The notes under the pieces: generated by a model
What the model was told of the DNA's origin: nothing
The model's input: the letters and a program-made list of their open reading frames with translations, nothing else
Databases searched by the model: none
In this document: one piece after another, positions 45,334-55,461 of the stretch
Numbering within the stretch: position 1 is the first letter of the stretch
How the letters are laid out: each line of letters opens with the position of its first letter
From: Bacillus sp. FJAT-45037
Lineage (GTDB): Bacteria; Bacillota; Bacilli; Bacillales; Bacillaceae_D
Reading direction: 5' to 3'
DNA: 64,000 nt
Assembly (NCBI RefSeq): GCF_002797325.1
Contig: NZ_KZ454938.1
Span: 415,322-479,321 of the forward strand
Position numbers and translations under genes: made by a program

Positions 45334-46095
45334 ATGTTGCACCAATTTTCACGTAATGAATTAGCGATTGGGCATGATGGACTCGATCAATTAAAAAATA
45401 GCACTGTAGCGGTACTTGGTATCGGTGGCGTTGGTTCGTTTTCTGCTGAAGCACTTGCTCGTTCTGGTGTTGGTCGTCTGGTTCTTGTTGATAAAGATGA
45501 TGTGGATATTACCAATGTGAATCGCCAAATCCATGCTTTACTGTCAACGGTTGGACGTCAAAAAGTTGAATTGATGAAAGAGCGAATTGCTGACATTAAT
45601 CCAGATTGCGAAGTCATCGCTCTAAAAATGTTTTACACAGAAGAGACATATGAGCAATTTTTCGAATATGGACTTGATTATGTAATTGATGCTAGTGACA
45701 CGATTTCATACAAGATTCATTTAATGAAGCAATGCTTAGAGAGAAAGATTCCAATCATCTCTAGCATGGGAGCAGCGAATAAAATGGACCCAACACGCCT
45801 TCGCATCACGGACATTTCAAAGACAAGCTATGACCCGTTGGCAAAAGTGATCCGTACACGTCTTCGTAAAGAAGGCATTAAAAAAGGGATTGAAGTTGTC
45901 TTCTCTGATGAGCAGCCGATTAAAATTCGCGAAGATATCCGCAAAGAAATCGTTCCACAGCAAGCAGAAGAAGGAAAGATTCGCAAAGCAAAAATGCCAC
46001 CTTCCTCTAATGCCTTTGTTCCATCTGTTGCAGGGTTAATTATGGCAGGGCATGTTGTAACAAAGCTTTTAGATGGAATTCAAATCAACAGATAA
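45334..46095 (+). CDS. tcdA: tRNA threonylcarbamoyladenosine dehydratase TcdA
   Basis: TcdA cyclises t6A37 in tRNAs to ct6A using ATP. The 253-residue ThiF/E1-like protein has the nucleotide motif VAVLGIGGVGSFSAEALARSGVGRLVLVDKDDVDITNVNRQ. It also has DYVIDASDTISYKI and PIISSMGAANKMDPTRLRITDISKT. The CxxC zinc pair found in ThiF/MoeB is absent, as usual for TcdA. The start follows AAAGGAGATTTC. Confidence 0.93.
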   Translation: MLHQFSRNELAIGHDGLDQLKNSTVAVLGIGGVGSFSAEALARSGVGRLVLVDKDDVDITNVNRQIHALLSTVGRQKVELMKERIADINPDCEVIALKMFYTEETYEQFFEYGLDYVIDASDTISYKIHLMKQCLERKIPIISSMGAANKMDPTRLRITDISKTSYDPLAKVIRTRLRKEGIKKGIEVVFSDEQPIKIREDIRKEIVPQQAEEGKIRKAKMPPSSNAFVPSVAGLIMAGHVVTKLLDGIQINR

Positions 46096-46101
46096 CGAAA
46101 A

Positions 46102-46135
46102 CCCCTCACTTCTAGATGTGTGAGGGGCTATTTTT
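46102..46135 (+). terminator. Terminator after tcdA
   Basis: CCCCTCAC / GTGAGGGG, eight base pairs with a ten-base loop, then CTATTTTTA. Confidence 0.85.
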
Positions 46136-46163
46136 ATGACTTCGCGTAGCTTGATGGGGAGAT

Positions 46164-46226
46164 TTCGCGCGAAAGATTAGCATATTCGCGCAAAACAAGC
46201 CAATTTCCGCGCAAGTTCAGTAAGAA
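46164..46226. repeat. Second array of GCGCG cores with a 21-nt period
   Basis: Three 21-nt units have cores at 46167, 46188 and 46209. Read on the minus strand they look like the array at 13827-13931 (TTTGCGCG, TTTCGCGCGAAA). The array again lies at the end of a repeat block, in the same relative orientation. Confidence 0.85.
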
Positions 46227-46250
46227 TATGGTTAATTAGTAAAATAACTC

Positions 46251-46799
46251 CTTTTTATACGCCGCTAACCGAGCCCCTTCGCTTTTCGTGTCTAGCTGTG
46301 GTTGCCAGAGGCTCGTGGACAAATAACCTGCCAGATATAAAAGCCAAAAGCGCTTTTAATCTGCCAGAACATTTGCATCCCGCCTCTAAACGGCAACCTT
46401 CGCTTTTCTTGTCTAGCTGCGGCTCCTTGGGCTGTTGGTAAAACCGGTGAATCCAAAGAAGTCAAAAAGCGACTTCTTATGGCTTCCCCTAGTTTTCCTA
46501 AATCCCAGAGCAGTCGCCTTCGCTTTTCTGTCTAGCTCCAGGGCTCAGCGGCTAGTAAAATTCCGTTCGCCTCGGTCGATAAGTCAACATCAGATCACTA
46601 CGTTCTCTGTGTTTCCTTTATCTCGGTCGCCGCCCTCCATTTTATACGCCGCTAACCGAGCCCCTCCGCTTTTCGTGTCTAGCTGCGGCTCCTTGGGCTG
46701 CGGAGAAAACCGGTGAATCGAACGAAGTCAAAGAGCGACTTCTAATCGCTTCCCCTAGTTTTCCCACATCCCAGAGCAGTCGCCTCCGCTTTTCTCTTC
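46251..46799 (-). repeat. Inverted block of modular intergenic repeats (types A, B and C)
   Basis: On the minus strand the modules run B (46675-46798), A (46529-46674), B (46409-46528), C (46288-46408) and a truncated A (46251-46287). All begin GAAAAGCGRAGG, and full modules end AGCTAGACA. Type C is new: GGTTGCCAGAGGC (46300-46312) faces GCCTCT (46382-46387) and GGCAACC (46392-46398). Type A here pairs GGGCTC (46541-46546) with GAGCCC (46658-46663), where the copies at 13.4 kb pair GTCC with GGAC. Confidence 0.9.
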
Positions 46800-47424
46800 A
46801 CTTTGCGACTTGTTCTAGGTTGCCGTTTTTGTCCATTTTGAAGGCGGGATTTTGGAGGGGTTCGTCGTCTTCTAGGATAGCCATACGGCGGGCTCGGTTC
46901 ATGATTTGGATGAGTGACTGGTAATCTTCTTCGATGATTGAGCTATCTTGTTTGAGTTTCTGGATTTCTGATTCTAGCTCGCGGTTTTTGTTGATCAGAT
47001 CTAAGTTTGTTTGAATTAATGCTGCATTTTCTTCTTCTAAGGAAGAGGTATCTTCTTTATGAGATAACGTCTGTAAAAATTGAATCACAGAGTCTAGAGA
47101 TAACATATTTGTTGTTGCAGATGGTTCGGTATACGTGATCGTCGGTGGATTCCATGAGACGGGCTTTCGTTGGGTATAGAAATGATACGACATTGCGCGT
47201 TTGCGTTCTTTACGCTCTTTTTTTGCTTGGGCGATTTGGTTGACATATTTTTGGCGTACTACAGCATTCCACCTAAATCCACACGCGGCAGATGTTCGAT
47301 TGAGGGCATCTCCGACCTCTTCAAAAGCTTGTAACTGGGTACTACCGTCGCAAATATGTTTAAGAACCGTTTCAGCGAGTAAGACATCATCTTCGTGTGA
47401 CCATGCATCCTGTCTAACTTTCAT
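46798..47424 (-). CDS. rsfA: Prespore-specific regulator RsfA
   Basis: RsfA is a forespore transcription factor that adjusts sigma-F-dependent genes. The N-terminal SANT/Myb-like domain (VRQDAWSHEDDVLLAETVLKHICDGSTQLQAFEEVGDALNRTSAACGFRWNAVV, about 2-60) is highly characteristic. A basic linker and a coiled coil (EEENAALIQTNLDLINKNRELESEIQKLKQ) follow. The ATG at 47424 has AAGGAG nine bases ahead; a TTG at 47433 abuts that site. The 3' end touches the repeat block by two bases. Confidence 0.9.
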   Translation of the reverse strand: MKVRQDAWSHEDDVLLAETVLKHICDGSTQLQAFEEVGDALNRTSAACGFRWNAVVRQKYVNQIAQAKKERKERKRAMSYHFYTQRKPVSWNPPTITYTEPSATTNMLSLDSVIQFLQTLSHKEDTSSLEEENAALIQTNLDLINKNRELESEIQKLKQDSSIIEEDYQSLIQIMNRARRMAILEDDEPLQNPAFKMDKNGNLEQVAK

Positions 47425-47636
47425 TCTGTTCAACTCCTTCTAAATAAATAGTTTCTTGTTACTAGTTACTATGGTCATAAAAAACTATATATATACAAGG
47501 GTGATAGAAAAATATGGATTTCATCCCGGAAGTTACATAAGTATGTAAGCCTAATCATTGTGAAAAATGGTGAAAGAACCTTTTTTTATATGGGAGAAAC
47601 GTGTAAGATATAAAAGAAAAATAATCGGTCATAGAA

Positions 47637-47643
47637 TTCGACA
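47637..47643 (-). promoter_or_regulatory. Candidate Spo0A box before the kinase gene
   Basis: TTCGACA on the plus strand is TGTCGAA on the minus strand, a perfect 0A box, 18 nt before the kinase start. A seven-base match is expected several times by chance in 64 kb, so only the context favours it. Confidence 0.35.
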
Positions 47644-47661
47644 AAATCCGAGGTATCCTTA

Positions 47662-49830
47662 ATGTTAAAAACTTTACGAGCAAAACTATTGTTCTTTTTC
47701 TTATCTGCTACATTACTACCATTAATATTTGTAGGATATATTACCTTTCAATCACAAAAGATTGAAATGAATAAGCAATTACATGAATCGATGTATACAA
47801 TGGCAGATAGTTTAGCCATCTCAATTGAAGATATTGTAAATGAACGTATGATCGACGTGGTGATGCTCGCGAATAATCGATCCATTAATAATCCAGATGA
47901 ATCCCGAGAACAAGTTCGCGAAGAGTTACGGTTATTTGTTAATGCCCATTCTGTTTTTTTTGGGGCGATGTTTGTTAACACAGAAGGGATCGTTACAGTC
48001 GATCTTGATAATACCATTATTGGTACGGATGTGAACACAAGACCTTGGTACCGAGAGGCTAATGCTAGTAGCGGAATTTATTTTTCTGAGATTTTTTATT
48101 CAGACGTGATTAATCAACCAACCATCGTCCTAGCGAGTAAAGTGAAAGACGGTGAGGGTGAGGACATTGGAACCGTTGCGGCAATTTTTGATGTGAATTT
48201 TTTATGGGATCGACTCGCACAATACCGAAAGCAACAGAAGAATTATGGACTAGAGGGATATGCCTTTTTAGTAAATGGTAACGGAGATATCATATCTCAT
48301 CCGAATGAAAAGTATATTTTGACTTACAACTATTTAAAGCGAAATAATATGACAAATCCACAGTTTGAAAAATTGGTTATCGACCGAGACATCTACCATT
48401 CTGAAGGCAATGACATGATGCAAACCTTTGCGAGAGTAGGGAAAATGCAGGGATTTAATAATGACTGGTATGTCGGTGTATCCGTACCGCAAGATCAAAT
48501 TAATAATCCAATCAACGAGTTGTTGTTAAAATATCTGATCTTATTCGGATGCGTCTTGTTTATTATTTCTATAGCTGTGCTGAAACTTTCTTCTTACATT
48601 GTCCAGCCTTTGCAAAAATTGGTTCATGCAACGAGCGATTTTGCTTTTGGGAAGAAAGTCTATCCGCTAGCACCAGATGCCTATCATGAAGTTGATACGT
48701 TAACCCGTACGTTTAATATGATGACGAGGCGATTAGTAGAGCGTGAGAAGAGTCATCAAAAATCCACGCTTATACTCGAGACGACAGACAACGGAGTGTT
48801 TGCATTCCATCAAAATAGTCAACGCGTGACAACGTTCAATAGTCAATGTGAGCAATTATTTGGTCTTGAAAAAGAACAGGTGATTGGTGCGACGTTAGAC
48901 CAAGTGATTGAGAATAATACATCATTTGATCATTTTATTAGCTGTTCTAAATTAGCCGATGTATTGAAAAGCCAAGATTTCAAAAAAAAATATGAGTTTG
49001 AATGTACTTTAGATGGAAAAAAGAAGATCTTCTTTGCCAGTGTATCGACTTTACCTAAATTAAATAATGAAGAAGAGCTTGAAGATGTTCTATTGATCTT
49101 TATCGATATTACGGATAAGCGCAATATGGAGCTAGAGCTTGTCAGATCAGAAAAGCAGCAACTAGTCGGTCAGCTTGCTGCAGGGTTTGCTCATGAAATC
49201 CGCAACCCGTTAACGACGATTCGTGGTTTCATGCAAGTATTTTACCAGTCTGATTCAACAAAGCCAGAGCATAAAGATCATTATCATGTGATGATTAAAG
49301 AGATTGATAGAGTGAACATGATCATCGGAGAACTTCTACACATGGCGAACCCGAATGTGATAGGAACAAAATCCGAAACGAATATCAAAGAGCTTTTACA
49401 GGATATTGTGACATTATTTGAACCGAAAGCGATTCAAGAACAGGTAAGGGTGGTCTTAGATGTAGAACCGCTTCCGAATGTGTATCTTGAGCGAAGTAAA
49501 CTTCACCAGGTCGTGATGAACCTTGTTAAAAATGGGTTAGAAGCGATCGATCTAGATGGGAAACTATACGTGCGAGCTTATGAGAGTAAAGAATATGACT
49601 CGATTATCATTCAAGTTGAAGATAATGGGGTAGGTATGAACGATGAAACACTTCATAAGCTTGGTACACCATTTTTTACAACGAAAGAAACAGGCACAGG
49701 GCTTGGTCTGATGACATCATTTCGTATCATTGATGAAATGGGCGGTACGATGACAGTGAGAAGTGAAAAAGGAGTGGGAGCAACATTTACAATCCATCTC
49801 CCTCGCTCAGAAGTGAAAATGTATCAATAA
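47662..49830 (+). CDS. Membrane sensor histidine kinase, sporulation-kinase-like
   Basis: The 722 residues include a first helix (KLLFFFLSATLLPLIFVGYITF, 8-29) and an extracellular double-Cache sensor (about 38-280, with FGAMFVNTEGIVTVD and DVNTRPWYREA). A second helix (about 290-312), HAMP (about 313-368) and PAS (about 372-495) follow. The HisKA domain has H511 in AAGFAHEIRNPLTTIRGFMQ; the HATPase has NLVKNGLEAI, DNGVGM and GTGLGLM. The phosphorylation motif closely resembles KinA/B/E-type sporulation kinases. No response regulator is adjacent, consistent with phosphate going to Spo0F. The ligand is unknown. Confidence 0.88.
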   Translation: MLKTLRAKLLFFFLSATLLPLIFVGYITFQSQKIEMNKQLHESMYTMADSLAISIEDIVNERMIDVVMLANNRSINNPDESREQVREELRLFVNAHSVFFGAMFVNTEGIVTVDLDNTIIGTDVNTRPWYREANASSGIYFSEIFYSDVINQPTIVLASKVKDGEGEDIGTVAAIFDVNFLWDRLAQYRKQQKNYGLEGYAFLVNGNGDIISHPNEKYILTYNYLKRNNMTNPQFEKLVIDRDIYHSEGNDMMQTFARVGKMQGFNNDWYVGVSVPQDQINNPINELLLKYLILFGCVLFIISIAVLKLSSYIVQPLQKLVHATSDFAFGKKVYPLAPDAYHEVDTLTRTFNMMTRRLVEREKSHQKSTLILETTDNGVFAFHQNSQRVTTFNSQCEQLFGLEKEQVIGATLDQVIENNTSFDHFISCSKLADVLKSQDFKKKYEFECTLDGKKKIFFASVSTLPKLNNEEELEDVLLIFIDITDKRNMELELVRSEKQQLVGQLAAGFAHEIRNPLTTIRGFMQVFYQSDSTKPEHKDHYHVMIKEIDRVNMIIGELLHMANPNVIGTKSETNIKELLQDIVTLFEPKAIQEQVRVVLDVEPLPNVYLERSKLHQVVMNLVKNGLEAIDLDGKLYVRAYESKEYDSIIIQVEDNGVGMNDETLHKLGTPFFTTKETGTGLGLMTSFRIIDEMGGTMTVRSEKGVGATFTIHLPRSEVKMYQ

Positions 49831-49835
49831 AAATG

Positions 49836-49877
49836 AAAGTAGTCTCAACAACGACCCGGTGTTGAGACTACTTTTTT
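49836..49877. terminator. Bidirectional terminator between the kinase gene and rarA
   Basis: AAAGTAGTCTCAACA / TGTTGAGACTACTTT form a 15-base-pair stem with a short loop, then TTTTTT. It overlaps the rarA stop codon. Confidence 0.92.
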
Positions 49878-51144
49878 ACCGTTTATCTAGTTTTTCGTAG
49901 ATGACAGCTAAGGCTTGTTCAAACTTACCTGTCCGCTTAGGTTCAAAATAATGAGCGTTTTTGAGACGGTCTGGTAAGTATTGTTGTTTGACCCAGCCAT
50001 GATCATAGTTGTGTGGATACTTATATTCCACTCCTCGCCCTAATGCTTGTGCACCTTTGTAATGAGCATCTTTTAAATGCTTAGGTACATCGCCTACAGG
50101 ACCTTGACGTATATCAGCAATTGCTGCGTCAATCGCTGTATAAGCGGAATTCGATTTAGGAGAAAGACAGAGTTCAATGACAGCATTGGCGTAAGGAATG
50201 CGTGCTTCAGGCATGCCGAGGCGTTCTGCCGATTCAATCGCGGCAAGCGTTCTAGCACCAGCTTGTGGATTAGCAAGACCTATATCCTCATACGCAATGA
50301 CGAGCAATCGTCTCGCAATACTCGTTAAATCACCCGCTTCAAGCAGTCTAGCTAAATAATGTAAGCCGGCATTCACATCACTGCCTCGAATTGATTTTTG
50401 AAAAGCGGATAAGACGTCATAATGAGCATCGCCATCTTTATCATGGTGGAAGCTCTTTTTTTGGATGCACGCTTCAGCTGTTTTTAGGGTAATCGTCTTG
50501 GTGCCTTCTTCATCGGCGTACGTTGATTTAATCGCAAGCTCTAAGGCATTTAACGCTGAGCGGACATCGCCTCCACACATTTCAGCAAGGTGGGTAATGG
50601 CTTCATCAGACATCGTAACCTTCTCTTGTCCAAATCCAGTATCGGGATCTTCAATGGCACGGACTAAAGCAATTTTTATGTCATCAGGCGTGAGTGATTC
50701 AAGTTCAAAGATTTGACAACGACTACGAATCGCTGGATTAATAGAGTGATATGGATTTGATGTTGTCGCGCCGATTAAAATGATCAAACCTTTTTCTAAA
50801 TGAGGCAAAAGAAAATCCTGCTTTGCTTTATCGAGTCTGTGTACTTCATCTAAAATGACGATGAGTTGTCCGTGCATTTTCGCCTCAGCGACAGCGATTT
50901 CCATGTCTTTTTTATTATGAACGACAGCATTGAGAAGTTTAAAAGGTGTATCTGTACTCCCGGCAATCGCTGTAGCAATCGATGTCTTGCCAATGCCAGG
51001 TGGGCCGTATAAAATCATCGATGATAATTGACCAACATCAACCATGCGGCGGAGAAGCTTTCCCTCACCGACAAGATGTGTCTGGCCGATGATGTCTTCT
51101 ATTTTTTTAGGGCGCATGCGGTATGCGAGTGGTTCTTTTTGCAT
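49876..51144 (-). CDS. rarA: Replication-associated recombination ATPase RarA (MgsA/YrvN)
   Basis: RarA is an AAA+ ATPase that acts at stalled replication forks. It starts MQKEPLAYRMRPKKIEDIIGQTHLV. Walker A is LYGPPGIGKTS, Walker B VILDEVHR and sensor 1 LIGATTSNP. The RarA tetramerisation domain ends DRLKNAHYFEPKRTGKFEQAL. The ATG at 51144 gives 422 residues, the family length, with GGAG nine bases upstream. The in-frame extension to 51261 would add an unlikely hydrophobic leader. Confidence 0.94.
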   Translation of the reverse strand: MQKEPLAYRMRPKKIEDIIGQTHLVGEGKLLRRMVDVGQLSSMILYGPPGIGKTSIATAIAGSTDTPFKLLNAVVHNKKDMEIAVAEAKMHGQLIVILDEVHRLDKAKQDFLLPHLEKGLIILIGATTSNPYHSINPAIRSRCQIFELESLTPDDIKIALVRAIEDPDTGFGQEKVTMSDEAITHLAEMCGGDVRSALNALELAIKSTYADEEGTKTITLKTAEACIQKKSFHHDKDGDAHYDVLSAFQKSIRGSDVNAGLHYLARLLEAGDLTSIARRLLVIAYEDIGLANPQAGARTLAAIESAERLGMPEARIPYANAVIELCLSPKSNSAYTAIDAAIADIRQGPVGDVPKHLKDAHYKGAQALGRGVEYKYPHNYDHGWVKQQYLPDRLKNAHYFEPKRTGKFEQALAVIYEKLDKR

Positions 51145-51333
51145 TTCGATCATCTCCATTGCATCTAAGCTCATCTTTCTTTGATAGTGTAGCGGATCTA
51201 ACTCGAAAAGCAAACCAATCAACATCAGACTGATGAACAAGCAAACCCAGCTTTTAATCAAGGATTTCTGCCACCAACCTAGTCGGAATTCATGCTATAA
51301 TGACTAAGACTTATGAGGAGAGTGAGAAACCCT

Positions 51334-52041
51334 TTGAATAGACTAGAAGTACAGAAGAAACCAAGCAGGTTATTCATTCGCTGGGCTGTATTTATGATTG
51401 GTCTGATCATCATGTCCTTTGGGATTTCAATGATGATTCGAGCGGATTTAGGAAGTGCTCCGTGGGATGTGTTGCACGTTGGGTTGACTTTACAAGTAGG
51501 ATTGACAGTAGGCTCATGGTCCATTATTATGGGCTTTCTCATTATTGGACTAACTAGTCTGTTGACAAAGGAATGGCCAAAGCTTGGTGGCTTTGTCAAT
51601 ATGGTATTAGTTGGGGTATTTATTGATATATTTTTATGGATCTTGCCAACCCCTGAAGGATTGTTCTTCAAATTGGCTATGCTATTGATAGGATTAGTTG
51701 TGATTGGTTACGGAATCGGCCTTTATATTGCGCCACAACTTGGAGCAGGACCACGTGATAGTTTAATGATTGCCATCCAAATGAAAACAGGCTGGAAGGT
51801 GCAATGGGTTCGGGGAGCGATGGAAGTGGTTGTTCTCTCGGCTGGTTGGGTACTCGGAGGACCGATTTTTATCGGAACATTATTATTTTGTTTTGGGATT
51901 GGATCGATTGTCGGAGTGACAATGCCTCAATGCCAGCGATTTGTCGATATTTTACTAGAAAGAGGGTCAACACATGAAAATTTCAACCAAGGGACGTTAC
52001 GGACTCACCATCATGATGGCATTAGCGAAAAAGTCAGGTGA
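51334..52041 (+). CDS. YczE/YyaS/YitT-family membrane protein
   Basis: This membrane protein of unknown role has five or so helices (LFIRWAVFMIGLIIMSFGISMMI; VGSWSIIMGFLIIGLTSLL; GGFVNMVLVGVFIDIFLWIL; LAMLLIGLVVIGYGIGLYIA; FIGTLLFCFGIGSIVGV). The family motifs RADLGSAPWDVLHVGL and APQLGAGPRDSLMIAIQMKTG are present. The TTG at 51334 follows GAGGAGAG by about 11 bases; an ATG at 51313 overlaps that site and is the alternative. Its last 22 codons overlap the cymR gene by 68 nt and look like read-through tail (THHHDGISEKVR). Confidence 0.82.
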   Translation: MNRLEVQKKPSRLFIRWAVFMIGLIIMSFGISMMIRADLGSAPWDVLHVGLTLQVGLTVGSWSIIMGFLIIGLTSLLTKEWPKLGGFVNMVLVGVFIDIFLWILPTPEGLFFKLAMLLIGLVVIGYGIGLYIAPQLGAGPRDSLMIAIQMKTGWKVQWVRGAMEVVVLSAGWVLGGPIFIGTLLFCFGIGSIVGVTMPQCQRFVDILLERGSTHENFNQGTLRTHHHDGISEKVR

Positions 52042-52393
52042 GGGACCTATATCATTAAAATCGATCGCAAAAGAATACAACTTATCTGAGCATTACTTAG
52101 AGCAATTGATTGCTCCTTTGCGTAACGCGATGCTTGTAAAAAGTGTACGTGGTGCTTATGGTGGCTATATGCTGTCAAAAGATGCGAAAGAGATTACAGC
52201 AGGTGACATCATCCGTGTACTAGAAGGACCGATTAGTCCTGTTGAAGTCTTAGATGATGAGGAGCCGGCAAAACGTGATTTATGGATTAAAATTCGTGAT
52301 GCGGTCAAAGATGTATTAGATAATACAACATTAGATGATTTAGCGAACTATGAAGAAAAAGGCAAACAAGAATATTACATGTTCTATATTTAA
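51974..52393 (+). CDS. cymR: Rrf2-family regulator CymR
   Basis: CymR is the master repressor of cysteine synthesis and sulfur uptake, acting with CysK. The 139 residues start MKISTKGRYGLTIMMALAKK. The winged helix includes PISLKSIAKEYNLSEHYLEQLIAPLRNAMLVKSVRGAYGGYML. Iron-sulfur cysteines found in IscR are absent, as expected for CymR. It starts inside the upstream membrane-protein gene with AGAGGG as ribosome site. The downstream cysteine desulfurase fits its regulatory field. Confidence 0.94.
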   Translation: MKISTKGRYGLTIMMALAKKSGEGPISLKSIAKEYNLSEHYLEQLIAPLRNAMLVKSVRGAYGGYMLSKDAKEITAGDIIRVLEGPISPVEVLDDEEPAKRDLWIKIRDAVKDVLDNTTLDDLANYEEKGKQEYYMFYI

Positions 52394-52410
52394 TAAAGTA
52401 GGTGATTTTG

Positions 52411-54718
<2,308 letters not shown>

Positions 54719-54792
54719 CACTGTTATCTGTAAGCAAGCTTAAATCTATGCGATAATAAAAAAATAGAAATGAACTGAGAGGATGTTTTGTA

Positions 54793-55449
54793 ATGAGTTG
54801 GAATGAAAAAGGAATTGCGTACATGAACGAACAAAATTATGAGGAAGCGGCGAAAGCATTTAATGCAGCGATTGAAGAGGACCCAAAGGATGCGACGGCC
54901 TTTATTAACTTTGGAAATTTACTCGGTGCGATTGGTGAAGAGGAGCGAGCACTTGTGTTCTTCGATAAAGCCATTGCGCTCGATGAACAAGCAGCGACAG
55001 CGTATTACGGAGCGGGGACGATCTATTACAAACAGGATCAATTTGAAGAAGCCGTTAAGATGTTTAAGCAAGCGTTGGTGAATCAATTAGAGGAAGCTGA
55101 TGTCTTCTTTATGCTAGGGATGAGTTACTACCAATTAGGAGCTTTGCCTCATGCGATGGCAAATTTCAAGCGTGCGATTGAGTTAAATGAAGCTGATATT
55201 GATGCACGTTTCCAGTACGGATTGACGCTTGCTCAACTTGAACAAGTGGATGAAGCAGTGATTCAACTTGAAAAAGTCGTCAGTGATGCACCGAATCATG
55301 CGGATGCCTTTTTCAATCTTGGGGTAGCGTATGCGTATAAAGAAGATGCCGCAAAAGCGTTACAAGCCTTTGAAGACGCCCTACGTATTCAGCCAGATCA
55401 TGCACTTGCTGCCAATGGAAAGAAAACCGTCGAACAAGCCATGCAATAA
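54793..55449 (+). CDS. TPR-repeat protein (YrrB-like)
   Basis: The 218 residues are almost entirely 34-residue TPR helices, about six repeats. Examples are AFINFGNLLGAIGEEERALVFFDKAIALD, AYYGAGTIYYKQDQFEEAVKMFKQAL, and AFFNLGVAYAYKEDAAKALQAFEDALRIQPD. It is a soluble protein-protein interaction scaffold; partner unknown. The ribosome site is GAGAGGATG. It lies between mnmA and recD2, as yrrB does in B. subtilis. Confidence 0.9.
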   Translation: MSWNEKGIAYMNEQNYEEAAKAFNAAIEEDPKDATAFINFGNLLGAIGEEERALVFFDKAIALDEQAATAYYGAGTIYYKQDQFEEAVKMFKQALVNQLEEADVFFMLGMSYYQLGALPHAMANFKRAIELNEADIDARFQYGLTLAQLEQVDEAVIQLEKVVSDAPNHADAFFNLGVAYAYKEDAAKALQAFEDALRIQPDHALAANGKKTVEQAMQ

Positions 55450-55461
55450 GGGTGATAGATG

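Noticed and set aside
46435-46716. Plus-strand open frame of 93 codons in the second repeat block
   Set aside because: It is a translation of repeat modules read across module borders, with no ribosome site and no domain.
51145-51261. 39-residue hydrophobic extension of RarA suggesting membrane targeting
   Set aside because: RarA is cytoplasmic in known relatives, the family start with a ribosome site is at 51144, and no ribosome site precedes the longer start.
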